NCBI GenBank assembly: GCA_030549495.1 | Contig: JAUIRK010001018.1 | Span: forward strand, 139,001-203,000 | Reading direction: 5' to 3' | Length of the DNA: 64,000 nucleotides | Origin: Nectonema munidae | Taxonomy: Eukaryota > Nematomorpha > Nectonematoida > Nectonematidae | Shown: piece by piece, positions 21,001-32,000 of the stretch | Layout of the letters: the number at the start of each line of letters is the position of its first letter | Numbering within the stretch: position 1 is the first letter of the stretch | Translations under genes and position numbers: made by a program | The notes under the pieces: model-generated | Databases searched by the model: none | Told to the model about the DNA's origin: nothing | Seen by the model: only the letters and a program-made list of their open reading frames with translations

Positions 21001-23238
21001 CATTGAGACTCACTGCCCTAGGCGACCATGAAGAAGACGCTTGAAAGTCCGCACCCCCAATAATTTCAAGGATGTGCGCCCCTGACCATCCAATAGCACA
21101 AGCACAACACTGAGTATCATTTAAATTGCTCACCTAACACTCATTCATTTTGCGCCGAGTGATAAACCTAGTAGCTGGGGGGGGGGGGGGGGGGGGTTCA
21201 GCTCGGCTTTCCAACTGAGAATTTGAAACACTATCTCATTTAGCTCTTAGCCAAAAGTAGAAGACTACTTAAGGGCAATTAGCTATCGTGTCTGCGATGT
21301 TGGTAGGCCGACACTACACTTTTGATGCTACTGTTGAAAAATTCTAACGATTGCAACAAAACCTCCCCATCCTGTCCCTGTGGGGATTAATGGATAGGAA
21401 AGTGTTCACTCAGTTTCAAATAAAAGTGTTTTTTCCACAAAAAAATATAATTCCCTCTAAATAATTTTGAATAAAAGGAATGGAAGTTGTTCTAAAACGT
21501 CGCAAAACTTTTATGTCTTTGAGCTGAAGTTTTGAAAACTTGACACAAAATACTTTTAAATTAAAAATTTTAAGTTTTAAGATGAAACGAAGTAGGCATA
21601 GAAAAAGTTCACTGTCCAATATGGGTTGCGGCCTACAGGTTGCCCACCAAACCCTTTGTATAAATAGAAAGGTAGGCCATAAGACTATGTGACACCTACA
21701 AAAAGATTAAATCTTTAATTTACTTCACATATATGTAAATCTTCTTTTGCCAAAATACATTGCACAGGGTATTTATTTTTTGAATAACTTTCATATCAAA
21801 ATTTGTTATGCAGCCTACTTATGTGTCAAAGATTTGTACTTATCTTAAAATTCTGCACTGTTAATATAGTTCTATTATTTTTACTCGTGCCAAATACATT
21901 TCTCCTTCTTATGCTTCTTATAAAGTTGATTAGGTACGGGGTTTCGATAACTCAAGGTGTTGGGTTCGATCTCGCATCAAGCCTACTTTCTCAAAGTTCG
22001 ATACAAGCGGCGCAATTGTGCCTTCTCGATGAAAACACTCTACGGTACTATTACGGTATTTTTATGCTACATCATCGGACTGTAACTAATTCATCTCTTA
22101 AAAGAAGTACGAGAATAAAAAATGAGATTTGGTATATAAAATGCAGAAATTTGATAGTTTTATCTTTTTATAGAGAACATGTCTGCAATAAATTCCGTGT
22201 CCAAACAAATAATGGCCAAAAAACTCACGGTCCCAAATGTGATTGTACTTTGACAGAATGCCAGTGCACTGAAGTGACGTAAGCATCTGAATTAATTTTT
22301 CATAATTTTCAAAAAAATACTGTTAAATGTTTCTTCATGACCATTTTTTCTCAAAATCCCTTTTTCTGCAAACTATGTGAATGTTTACAGAAATGATGAA
22401 AGCAGTTTTAAATATTTTAGAATAAGGAACAGAATTTAATAACTTTTTCTAATAAAATAATTAAATATGAATTATTTTTCTATTCTTTTGAAACTCTCGG
22501 GTATGCTTCTTTTTATTTCAACTAACTTATCTGTATATTTTTCCAATATACAAATTAATGAGTCTTTTATGATGTCCACACAGAATATGAATTTAATATA
22601 TTTTATTTTAATTCCGAGTAATTCTTATTGATCTTTCCATATACTTCCTTGCAGTTCAAATTAAAACCTCTGTGAAAAATAACTATTTGATCATAAAATT
22701 TTTTTTATATTATTTTCTGAAATTTGTTTCCTTTTTGTGAAAGCAACTGAATTGTTTCTATTTTTCAAAGTCGAATTATTTTTTTTCAAGATAATTTTTT
22801 TGCTTGAGCGTTTATTGAAACTTTGATTTAATAGTTTTAAACAAACTTTCAGAACTGAATTATGGTGTCTGACTCTTAAACAATTAAGGGGCCACATCTG
22901 TCCTTAATCCCAAACCGCTAGTATGTCATCACAGGAAAAAGTCTTTTGGCATAAAATATCTTTACTTTAAATGCTTTGTTAACATGGGAAAAAATTGCAT
23001 GTCAATTGCAATGCCGATAAAAGAAATACAAATATCTTTACTTTGACTACTTTTGACATTATCTTTTTTTACATATATGATTTTGATGTTTCAGAAAATC
23101 ACAAATCACTGATACAACTTACTATTGTTGCTCTGGATACACTAGAAAGAAGAATGACCTTGGATGCCCAAGTATATAATTTTTAAAGTTTTCTTTTATT
23201 CATTTCTCTTACCTCTCTCTTTTTCAGGAAAAAGATAA
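18068..23238 (+). CDS. Small secreted cysteine-rich protein, four exons, 95 residues
   Basis: Exons: 18068-18162, 22174-22278, 23095-23171, 23228-23238 (stop TAA 23236-23238). Exon 1 begins CACCATGA and encodes a clear signal peptide (MIVFLLISFIMLLIPPTHC), ending at GTAAGG. Exon 2 (EHVCNKFRVQ..., then KCDCTLTECQCTEV) lies between TTTTTATAG and GTAAGC. Exon 3 (DTTYYCCSGYTRKKNDLGCP) follows GATGTTTCAG. Exon 4 follows CTCTCTTTTTCAG and adds only RKR and the stop. All junction phases (2, 2, 1) agree, which chance would not give. The mature chain has eight cysteines: C-x17-C-x-C-x4-C-x-C-x14-CC-x11-C. The YCCxGY...GC end recalls extracellular EMI/EGF-type modules, but the protein is too short and I do not assign a family. 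It is probably exported through the ER with about four disulfides. Introns are 4011, 816 and 56 bp; intron 1 holds a dead hAT element and a SINE. Confidence 0.72.
18635..21084 (-). mobile_element. Decayed hAT transposon in intron 1 of the secreted-protein gene
   Basis: The left end CAGAGGCGAACATCTTC is mirrored by GGATGTGCGCCCCTG at 21070-21084, next to CCCCCAATAATTTCAA; these are the same terminal motifs as the MITE at 9766. Minus-strand pieces read like a ZBED-type hAT transposase: EIIAKVGASHGEGAVKRAMI, then STIPPSNDTITIKNEMSNFI and a FSIQVNEST segment where relatives have an LQxDEST catalytic motif. Further C-terminal pieces lie at 19450-19250. Stops and frameshifts are frequent, so it is long dead. 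The Asp of the DEST-like motif reads Asn here. No 8-bp duplication is visible at the borders. Confidence 0.6.
21177..21196 (+). repeat. Run of 20 Gs
   Basis: A pure G tract in otherwise AT-rich intron DNA, just downstream of the hAT element; see the poly-G finding. Confidence 0.9.
21922..22062 (+). repeat. tRNA-derived SINE
   Basis: TTGATTAGGTACGGGGTTTCG, then GGGTTCGATCTCGCATCAAG and the shared tail CTCGATGAAAACACTC. Same family as 13772 and 48436. It lies 110 bp upstream of exon 2 of the secreted-protein gene. Confidence 0.65.
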
Positions 23239-23372
23239 AAGTTCCACCGTGTTGAAAACAAAACAAAACGATACATCTTTTATTTATTTCAAACTCACTT
23301 TAAACCTTTTTCCAATTTTTCAGTTCTAACTTATGTCCTTAATAATCAACCATTTTGTTTTATTTTTCTTTG

Positions 23373-23387
23373 AATAAAGATAATAAA
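23373..23387 (+). terminator. Two overlapping-spaced poly-A signals
   Basis: AATAAA occurs at 23373-23378 and again at 23382-23387, about 135 nt after the stop of the secreted-protein gene, giving a plausible 3' end. Confidence 0.55.
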
Positions 23388-23560
23388 CTTAAATTTTTTT
23401 TTTATAAAACGTGTTCTGACGATGTACTTAAATATAGAATGGCCACATTTTGGTTAGATTTCAGGTAGCCAGACTCAAATCTGCTCAGTTGTGGAAGAAT
23501 AATATTTTCTTGGGTGTAGTGACAATAAAAGAAAAATATTAAACTGATATTACTTTCATA

Positions 23561-23849
23561 CAGTAGTGGGATTCAAATCTTTTGTCAACCGGTTCTGTTA
23601 CAAAAAAGTCTAATTTGTCAGCAAATAAACTTGAACGTAAATGATATAGTCAAAATCTAGGTATTATATAAGATGCGTTGGTCATTAACCGGATAATAAC
23701 ACAAATGTACAGAGAAAACCCAACGGTTACGGTTCTTTTCAGATGAGAGGCAGAAGACTACTGACAGCGACTAGTCGATTTGCCGAACTCACAAAATTCC
23801 TTGAGACGCTTTTAACGAACCGGTGCGAACCGGCTGAATCCCACTACTG
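23561..23849. mobile_element. hAT-type MITE, 289 bp
   Basis: CAGTAGTGGGATTCAAATC at the left pairs with GATTCAGCCGG-type sequence of the right end (GGCTGAATCCCACTACTG). The flanking octamers CTTTCATA and CTTTCTTC agree at 6 of 8. The CAGTRGTGGGATTC start and 8-bp duplication are typical of hAT elements. Confidence 0.7.
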
Positions 23850-23859
23850 CTTTCTTCCA

Positions 23860-24960
23860 CATCCAGTGGTGCATCCCTGACATTACAGCAGGAAAGCAAA
23901 AAGTCCTCCAAGTATGAAAAACCGTAGAAGACATACTTGAAGAAGAGAAGTGTAAAAAGAATAAATAAGTGATCATAATGGGTGACATTTACGGAAGAAT
24001 TGGAAAGTTCGCTATAACCAGAGTCTGTGAAAAGTTTGGAAGTGGAGAATTGAACAGAAATAGAAAGTTTTGCTGGATTTCTGTATGAAAAAAGATGGCG
24101 CTAAATTTTAATAATAATGAAAAAAGCCTGCTCGACTACATAGCCCAAACCGTAGATATGCCTAATTAGTTTCAAGATTTAAAATGGTTCACAGTGTTGA
24201 GAAGTTGTCTTACGACTAGTCCTTTTTCACCAGGCTCAAGATCAAGATTTCAAAAAGGCAATAAAAAAGTAAGAAGAATGATCTACATGATGAAGATCAA
24301 ACGTAACGAGAACGACCAACAGATCATCACAGAACTAACAAGAACTATTCAAAAAATTCTGGGAATCAAAAATAAATGAAGTAGAAGGCATATACAATAG
24401 AATACATGAAATGGTGAAGAGAAACTAAGGTCGTAAAATTTACACAATTGTCAAAATAATTGCGCCAAAATCGAATATCAAGGGATTAACATTTACCGTC
24501 TAAAGATGAAAGCGATTTGAAGAAGGAAATGAGATGAGTGAAAGATGGAAAGGATACATGGAAGACGAATGAAGCCCTCAACCAAATTTAAAAGATAACA
24601 CGAAAACAAAAACTAATCAGAAATCAAGGAAGTGTCAACGAGGGAAATATTGAACTCTATAATATCTCAAAAACAAATCAACTGGAAACGAAGATGATTC
24701 AATTGTGTCTTAAAAGTGCTGGAGCAGATGAAATTGAAAAGATCGTGAATGTTGTGAATAGCATATTTAACCCAAACAAAATACCAGCATGAAGGCTAGG
24801 GTCTATGTTTATCCCCGCTACCAAAGAAGCGAGGCACTCCAAATTGTGAGTTTCATAGTTGATACCAGATGCAATGAAAATTTTGACTAAGATAATCTAC
24901 ATTCGATTATCTTTTTTCACAAACTAAAGGAGAAAGAAAGGTGAAATTCGATAGCTATTC
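23860..24960 (+). mobile_element. Heavily decayed LINE (endonuclease plus reverse transcriptase)
   Basis: With many stops and shifts, the + strand recalls an APE-type endonuclease (IIMGDIYGRIGK, then GSGELNRNRK, matching the GDFNAxIG...GxGExNxxG pattern) and, at 24780-24900, a reverse transcriptase segment (ATKEARHSKL, then a DAMKILTKIIYIRL-like stretch). The order fits an RTE/CR1-type ORF2. It is too degraded for a clade call. Confidence 0.5.
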
Positions 24961-25319
24961 GTGAGCTATCAGATTAATATATTTAATAAAATCCCTAGAA
25001 ATTAGAAGTCTATAGATATGCGCAATTTAAAATGCTCATAAAAATATGTCATACACATTATTACCAAATAATTTTTTTTAAATCTATTGTTTTAAAGAAT
25101 AGTAACACATCTATATGCATATTTCGGGCATAATTTTTTACGTGGGTAATGGTTGATTGATTGATTATTCTCATAGCTTGTACGAAGCAGAGGACATCAC
25201 AGCTGGTAGAATGCGTGTAGAAAATACTATCAAATTTCGTGACTTTTACTAAAATCGCAAGCTACATTTTTTAAACCATTTTCATGGTCATTGTTTAACC
25301 TTCTCATTTCAAAAATTGT

Positions 25320-26010
25320 CAATCAAAATCAAAATTTAATATTTTTCAACAAATTTTTTTATACTATCTGTATAGTTAATCTTATAACTTGGTGTTTTTA
25401 ATTTTATCAATAAACATGGATACTTTTTATAAAATGTCAATCAAAATTTTGATTGATGATAAACATACCTAATAAAAGTATTTATTCAAATTTTACAAAA
25501 AATGTAGGTTTTTATACTAAATCGCCCATGTCGGTTTCATTTCTGAACTCAGTTTTGCATTTACGTTTTGAAAAAATCGTACTTTGTCAATCAAATTTGC
25601 TGTTTACGTCTTATAACTGTCTCCAACTATATTCCCTCAAATTTTATATCAATTATAAGTTTTTATACCTAATCAACCATGATAATCTGAATTCAGTTTT
25701 CGCATTTAAGCTGTGAAAATATTTTAAAGTGACAATCAAATATGTCGCTTAGGTCTGAAAAATGTCTATAAAATTGAAAATTAAAAAAATATCACTTTTA
25801 TAGAAAATTTGCTTCCCTGGTTTAATTTTTGTTCTTAGATTTCGCATTTTTGTAATAAAAATATTTTAAAGTTTCAATACAATGTACTGTTTACGTTTAA
25901 ATATTGTTTCTAAAAATATTTTTCAAATTTTAAATAAAATGTCAATTTTTATATCAAGTGACCATGCTGATTTCATTTGGGGATTGCGTTTTTGAATCTT
26001 TAAAAAGTGC
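25320..26010 (+). repeat. Dispersed ~150-bp tandem repeat, array 2
   Basis: Units carry AAATTTTACAAAAAATGTAG, TTTTTATACTAAAT, TTTCATTTCTG and a GCTGTTTACGTC-like block, the last recurring at about 25599, 25746 and 25884 (spacing 147 and 138). This is the same family as 26680-27385 and 37350-38110. Confidence 0.65.
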
Positions 26011-26680
26011 AAATGTTAGAAAATAAAGCTTTATCGGAGGAAGGAATAGCAAATGAAAGGAGAATGTCGTAGTCAATCAAACAACCTAGGATTAAAATAG
26101 AGGCAAAAAACTGAAGCTGTGCTCTCACTCTTCCAAACAAAAAAATCATCACTACTCACATGTGTATCTTCTCATACAAAGTATTTAATTTCTTCGATCG
26201 CTCTCGCCGTGCCGCACACATGAATAAAATTAAAATAGCTCATCCTTTACTTTGATGTGTTTTTGAATCGAAATCTCTGTATACACAAGAATACAATTCT
26301 TTTTTATTTGTGAATAACTCATCATCAACAAAAAATATTTTCAAATCAATGTATGTAAAAAGAATAACCTATTAACGACCAAAAGAATCTGAGGATGTTC
26401 TTGGAGAACACACTATTTTTAATGATAAGATTAAAAGCAAATGATCCAGAAATGCAATGCCCAACGATAAAATGGGAATGGAAGTTAACGAGTTAAGTTA
26501 TGATTTCGATTTTGTGCATGTAGAATTGAAAAGAAGTTATTAGTATCCTAAAATTGATAAATATGTCAAATAATCTTTTCTACCATACTTTGTGGCATTT
26601 CCTAAAATTGTTAGCTGCATCTTTTGTTACCAATTTAATGGCAGTTGAAGGACATTTTCATCACTAAATCTGTTAATAAA
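26010..26680. other. Unassigned AT-rich DNA between two satellite arrays
   Basis: No motif recognised. A short + open stretch near 26390 (KESEDVLGEHTIF) has no splice support. Confidence 0.3.
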
Positions 26681-27385
26681 ATCAAAAGTTAAATTTTTTC
26701 AGCAAAATTCTGGCAGTATCTCTAGTTAAGCTTATAACTTTGGTTCTATATTATATGCTAGTTTGAAAATTGATAAATATACACAGTTTTGAACACATAA
26801 CACTTTATAGTTTAATTTTTTTCAAAATCATGGTTATTTTTTGGGAAATTTCAATTAAAATTTTGATTCATGAGAAATATATCTAATAAAACATGCCTTC
26901 AAATTTTATATGAAATATATTTTTTATATCAAATTGGACATGCTGATTTTATTTTTGGAATTATTTTTGGAATTTAGAAATTGAAAATACACATAAGTGT
27001 GTAACAAACTTGCGGTTTACTTCTAAAATCTGTCTCTGAAAACATTCATTCAAATTTTACATGGAATATACATATTATTATAACAAATCAACAATCGTAA
27101 TTTCATTTATAAATTCTTTTAATGCATTTAGAATTTGAAAATGCTAATCAATGTAAAACAAATTTGCGGTTTATTTTTAAAATCTGTCTCCGAGAACATT
27201 AATTAAAATTTTACATGAAATATACACGCTTTTATATCAAATCAACAATTCCCATTTTATTTATGGATTGTTTTTGCATTTAGAATTTGAAAATACTTAT
27301 AAGTGTGAAACAAAGTTGCGGTTTATTTCTAAAATCTGTCTTCGAGAACATTCATTCAAATTTTACATGAAATATATACATTTTC
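26680..27385 (+). repeat. Dispersed ~153-bp tandem repeat, array 3
   Basis: GCGGTTTA(C/T)TT, then AAAATCTGTCTC, GAGAACATTCATTCAAATTT and TACATGAAATATA recur with starts at 27012, 27166 and 27318, a period of 152-154 bp. The array ends exactly where the minus-strand LINE homology begins. Confidence 0.75.
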
Positions 27386-27389
27386 ATAT

Positions 27390-28305
27390 CAATCTTTATC
27401 AATGAATTTACTAGAATTAAAATATCGTTTAATTAAAGATTTGTAATTGGAAAAACCTGCTTTCAGAGATAAAATAATTGGATAATGATCGGAAATACAT
27501 GTTTCAACTATAAAACTCTTATAGTCAAAAGATGAGTTATGTATAAAAAAAATTATCCAGTAAGGTTTGAGAAGAGACAAAAGTTTTTTTAGTTATGGCA
27601 GGAAAGAATGAATGAGAATAGATTTTTAAAGTTAAAAAGATTGAAATTAAAATCACCAGTATAAAAATTTTGACAATGTTTGGATAATGAATCTCAAGGT
27701 AACAGATAAAATTTTCAAAATCGTCGGGCTTATCGTAAAAATAAACAGGATGACGATCTTTGGAAAGATGAATACAAATTGTGAATATTTCAAAAGAAAA
27801 ATCATCCATAGGGAGAGAAATAACTTCATAAGAAAGCATTTTATTAATATAAAAACCCAATCCGCCATGTGTTGTAAATTTAGATTCCTGATTTAATAAA
27901 AAATAACCATCTATCGAACATAAGTGAGATAATTTATCAGACAACCAGGTTTCCTATAAGCATACGATAGAAATGAGTTGAGATGAATTACAATTGATCT
28001 CATTTAATAATATATCCAACTGTGGAAACTTAATTTTCAAAGAAAAAATATTAAGACTTATAATATTCAAATCGTATGGAAGACAAAAATTATTGATATC
28101 ATATACAACTTCGGATCTACATTGCAAAGAATTTTCAAAATTCTTAAAGGACATATCATCTAAGAGATCTTGTTCGTGTTGAATATTTAAATCTAATGCT
28201 TCATGAGAAGACTGTAATAAAAGGCTAGAAATAGTTAAAAAAACTAAAATTCATCACCACTGATAATATTATTTAAACTATTATACAAATTTGCGCTCAT
28301 TTCAT
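27390..28305 (-). mobile_element. LINE ORF2, 5' part only (endonuclease domain)
   Basis: On the minus strand, just after ORF1, the frame opens with an ATG about 8 nt past the ORF1 stop (MSANLYNSLNNIISGDEF). It then reads IISLNIFSLK, ETWLSDKLSHLCSIDGYFLL, HGGLGFYINKML and, further on, TLLDNFFYT and ISDHYPI. These are motifs of an APE-like endonuclease (N-x-R-S, ETWL, GGLGFYI, DxIF, SDHxPI). Several frameshifts and stops interrupt it. The reverse transcriptase is missing because the copy stops at the satellite at 27385. A missing 3' end is unusual for a LINE and implies later deletion or replacement. Confidence 0.7.
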
Positions 28306-29186
28306 CACGTTTTTTTGAAACTTAAACAGTTCTCACTGAAACATTTATGATTAGAATCTTTACATTGACTACATTTTTCTATGTTTGTTGAACACGCAGA
28401 GGTAGTATGTTCAAGACTGTTACAAAATCTACATTTAGTCTTTCCAACACCATTGCATTCATGATTCCAATGGCCATAATATTGACAAAGATAGCATCTT
28501 TTGATCTTAGGTTTGAAAACTATTAAAGGAAAACGGTAGTTCATGAAAAAAATTCTTCCTTGAATACTAATTTTTCTAATACCCTCATTAGAAAGCCGTA
28601 AAATGTATTGAAACTTTTTTTCATGATTTTTATTTTTGATTTTAGTTAAACTAATTATGTCATCTAGCTTTATTTCGTTTTTCTTTATCAAAAGAGACTT
28701 GAATTCATCATCAGAAAGATCACAATTAATTGAATTAATAAAAAATCTGAATGGTCTAGAGTTAAAAACATCGAACTTAATATTATCCTTGGATAAACTA
28801 ACTTCTGCATTCTTTTTACTTTCTTTATCAGGAAACTTAGCAATAATCTTACCTTTTATCTGTTTCGACTTGACAACTTGTGTATGTTTAAGTGAATCTA
28901 TGACATGCTGCTTTTTGTCAGAAAAAATAATCAAACTATCATTATGTGAAAAATTCAATCCTTTTTTTACAATTGAAGAATAAGTGGGGTATGTACTTTC
29001 GAACTCCGGAGAGGTACTAACTAGATTATTTTTGCTCTTAAGATCATTTAGATTAAAAGTAATATTATCTAATTTTTTATTCAACTTTGAAAATTCATCA
29101 TTACCATATGTATCAACCAAAAACATTAGGGCTTTGGCCAAACTATCATTAGAAACTTCCCTAATGCATGAAAACAAATCGTTCAA
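28305..29186 (-). CDS. LINE ORF1 protein, 293 residues, zinc-knuckle
   Basis: An uninterrupted frame. The N-terminal half is polar with a helical DKKLDNITFNLNDLKSK stretch, followed by a central RRM-like region (PFRFFINSINCDLSDDEFKS). The C-terminus has three Cys/His knuckles: CYLCQYYGHWNHEC (CX2CX4HX4C-like), CRFCNSLEHTTSAC and CSQCKDSNHKCFSENC. This is the layout of ORF1 (gag-like RNA-binding nucleocapsid) of Jockey/I-type non-LTR retrotransposons. It is homologous in plan to the ORF1 at 32235-33257 but clearly diverged. ORF1 is open while its ORF2 is broken, so the copy is not mobile. Confidence 0.75.
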   Translation of the reverse strand: MNDLFSCIREVSNDSLAKALMFLVDTYGNDEFSKLNKKLDNITFNLNDLKSKNNLVSTSPEFESTYPTYSSIVKKGLNFSHNDSLIIFSDKKQHVIDSLKHTQVVKSKQIKGKIIAKFPDKESKKNAEVSLSKDNIKFDVFNSRPFRFFINSINCDLSDDEFKSLLIKKNEIKLDDIISLTKIKNKNHEKKFQYILRLSNEGIRKISIQGRIFFMNYRFPLIVFKPKIKRCYLCQYYGHWNHECNGVGKTKCRFCNSLEHTTSACSTNIEKCSQCKDSNHKCFSENCLSFKKT

Positions 29187-29279
29187 AAATCAGTACAATA
29201 TATCTGAACACAAACATACCACGATTTTAAAAAAGTCACAAATTAAAAAAAAATATTAAAAAAATTTTTTATAACTACT

Positions 29280-30290
29280 TAAATAAAGAGTTAATTTTTT
29301 TCAGTTGGGCTGTCATATGTCAATTAATTTTTTGACAATGTTTGATTGAGTTTTTAAAAAACTAGACGTGACCATTGTATTCAGCATACATGAAAACGGG
29401 TGTACATAAATAAACCATTTAAACTAAAAAGTTCTTTTTTAAGTTGAGCTGTCGTATATCAATCAACTTTTTGATAGGTTTGAATGATTTAAAAAAAATA
29501 AACGTGACTATCGTAATCAGCATACATGAAAATGGGTATATATTTGTAAAAAAAACTTTGTATAACCAATTAAACTAAAAGTTTATTTTTTTAGTTTAGC
29601 TGTCATATATCAATCAATTTCTTGACAGATTTGGTTAATTTAAAAAAAAATAAATGTGACGATCGTGTTCAGCACACTTGAAAATGGATATATATGTGTA
29701 AAAAACTTTGTATACCCATTTAAACTAAAAGTTTCTTTTTTTTGTTGAGCTGTCATATATCAATCAATTTTTGACAAGTTTAATTGATTTTTTAAAAAAA
29801 TAAACGTGACATATATTCAGCATTCATGAAAACGGGTGTATATAAATAGAAAACTTTGTATAACCATTTAAACTAAAAGTACTTTTTTCAGTTGAGCTGT
29901 CATATATCAATCAATTTTTTGACAGGTTTGGTTGATTTTAAAAAAAAAAATGTGATCATCGTGTTCAGCACAATTGAAAATGGGTATATATATATATGTA
30001 AAAAAAACTTTGTATAACCATTTAAACTAAAAGTTTTCTTCAATCAATTTTTTAGCAGTTTTGGCTGTTTTTTTTAAATGACACGCGACTATCGTGTTCA
30101 GCACACTTGAAAATGGGTATATATGTTGTAAAAATTTTTGTATAGCCATTTAAACTGAAAGTTTCTCTTTCAGTTGAGCTGTCAATTATCAATCAATTTT
30201 TGACAAGTTTGATTTATAAAAAATAAAAAAACGATCAGATTGCCAATAAATCATTTAGTAGGTTCATGCGAAAATTTTGTAAAAATTTGC
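29280..30290 (+). repeat. 148-bp satellite array, six to seven units
   Basis: Units begin with CAGTTGAGCTGTCATATATC, then AATCAATTTTTTGACAGGTT, TGATTTTTTAAAA, CGTGACNATCGTGTTCAGCA, and TGAAAACGGGTATATAT with an ACTTTGTATAACCATTTAAA end. Unit starts are near 29302, 29442, 29594, 29743, 29891 and 30174 (spacing about 140-152), with one unit around 30040 shortened. The array ends in a block shared with 1060-1200. Confidence 0.85.
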
Positions 30291-30654
30291 AATCATTCAT
30301 GAAAAACCAAGGGGGCTAAAATAACCCCCCGTCACTGAGGAAATGAAAATAGGCCGTCACTAATAGGGTTAATACATAAATATTAACTGCTTATCGACTA
30401 TATGTATATTTTCTCTAAATTTGTGTTGGTTTAATTCTGGTATTGTTGTCCCATTGTGTCTTTCAAACACTTTAATGTTTGGATTTAAAGTTTTAAAACT
30501 TAATTGTCATAACAACAAAATATGGAAAATTTTTAAAAATATAAACTGTATAAATTTTATATTTTATGTAGTATTGTATGCTGAGTTTAAAGATTATTTA
30601 ACAAACTTTAAAAATTGATCCTACTCCATTAAAACTAACCATAACATATTGAAT

Positions 30655-30890
30655 ATAGAGCCTCAATGGTTGTTAGGGTGTAACTCTCAGCTTAACAGTT
30701 GAAGGTCAGGTTTTCGATCCCCAAGGCTCCCAACTCAAAAAACAAATCCACAAAAATTGTGATTAACCATCTTAAGCATAATACTAGCAAGCATTACGGC
30801 TGAAAGTGCTTTCATATCTCCAACCAACCAACCACCGTATAGAATACCCAAACTCATTCAAAAAAGCATTATACGGTTGGTTGGAGAGTT
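30655..30890 (+). repeat. Second tRNA-derived SINE-like element
   Basis: GAGCCTC opens a tRNA-like head that closes with AAGGCTC after a B-box-like GGTTTTCGATCCCC. An anticodon-like stem TCAGC/GTTGA is present but its loop is six bases, and the T-stem does not pair. A CCAACCAACCAACCACCGTATA block is inverted at 30872 (TATACGGTTGGTTGG). It is not a working tRNA and not the same family as the 13772 SINE. Confidence 0.5.
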
Positions 30891-31024
30891 TTATTGGTAG
30901 AAACAGGTGATGCTAGCCAATCAATAGTAAGGGAATGGAAAGAAAAGCCTGGGAATGTATGAAAGTTATGCGGAAAGAAGGACCTTCAATATAGATGCGA
31001 CTAGACTTTCCTTCTAAGTGTACC

Positions 31025-31248
31025 GGTAAGACTTTTTATCCAAATATACCCAAATACACACAATAATGTTCTTTATTTACAAATAAGAACTTGAATTTAA
31101 AATTAATATTAAATAAATGCTTAAAATAAAAGGATACCCAGATATTTAAGTTTGAACGAGGGCTGGTGATAGTGTATTGTTATATATTTTTATGTCTGTT
31201 TTCATCTGTTTGGGTTTATTTATGTATATTTGGGTAAAAAGTCTCACC
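31025..31248. mobile_element. Short MITE, 224 bp, GGTRAGACTTTTTACCC ends
   Basis: The left end GGTAAGACTTTTTATCC, then AAATATACCCAAATA, pairs with the inverse of the right end GGTGAGACTTTTTACCC, then AAATATACATAAATA. The terminal motif is close to that of the 1.26-kb element at 5581-6844 (GGTGCGTCTTTTTACCCC), suggesting one family. No coding capacity. Confidence 0.65.
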
Positions 31249-31289
31249 CACAATTGAATAAGTGTACTTATAAGCATCTTTATTTAGTT

Positions 31290-32000
31290 TTAGGAGAAGA
31301 CCATGCTGACGGGAAAAGATCAAAAGGATGCCATATTTTCTCTAAAAAACATTATATCTTCTGGATATGATGAAATTAATTTGAAACTCAGTATTATATC
31401 TTTACCTTATATTCGCCATGTTCTGTTTCATTTATATAAACCTTCTTTTTTCTAGAATATTTCCTCATGTTCTCAAGATAAAAAAAGTTATTTATATACC
31501 TAAAAATAAGAAATCACATCCTCTCACAAATTTTAGAACAATTTCAATCATATCTAACTTTTCCAACATTGGTAAGTTACTTGCCTATTCGTTGTTTTTT
31601 GCCTTTTAGATATAATAATTTTGAACAGAGTTCCACAAAGCTCTATTCTCGGCCCATTTTTTCCTTTATATATTAACAACTTTACATCATTTGTCTTAAT
31701 TATGTGATATTTTCATTAATGGTGATGGTGTTATGTTTCTTTTTAAAACTAATAATCTAACTAAATTGTGTAAATGTTAGCTCATAATACTATCTAGCTT
31801 AAATACTAAATTTAATTCTTGTTTTCATATTAATAATAATGTTCCAATATCAAGAGTTAAATTTCTTTTGCTTATTTTTTATTTGAATTTTAATATACTT
31901 TTTTTGCTTTGCTTAATAATTAAAGAGATGATATTAAAATTTATCTTAAATAATATTAATTCTTTTTGCAAATTAAAAAATTAAAATGGCGCTCTTATTC
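31290..32000 (+). mobile_element. Decayed LINE reverse transcriptase fragment
   Basis: The + strand reads SGYDEINLKL at 31360, then KIKKVIYIPKNKKSHPLTNF and RTISIISNFSNIGKLL (the PISL-like motif), and then NRVPQSSILGPFF and LYINN near 31630-31680 (the VPQGSxLGPLLF-xLYIND motif). The stretch between these two RT motifs is missing. It is related to the LINE that follows at 32.2 kb but much older. Confidence 0.65.

Noticed and set aside
21803-22282. 159-codon + strand ORF as a gene on its own
   Set aside because: Only its last 35 codons are convincing, and they form exon 2 of the secreted-protein gene; the first part is SINE and intron sequence.
28636-29259. Two + strand ORFs of about 100 codons
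   Set aside because: They are antisense shadows of the LINE ORF1 on the minus strand.
29280-30290. CRISPR array
   Set aside because: The repeats are whole 148-bp units without short direct repeats and unique spacers, in eukaryotic DNA.
30655-30727. A genuine tRNA gene
   Set aside because: Acceptor stem and B box are tRNA-like, but the T-stem does not pair and the anticodon loop has six bases. It fits a SINE head better.
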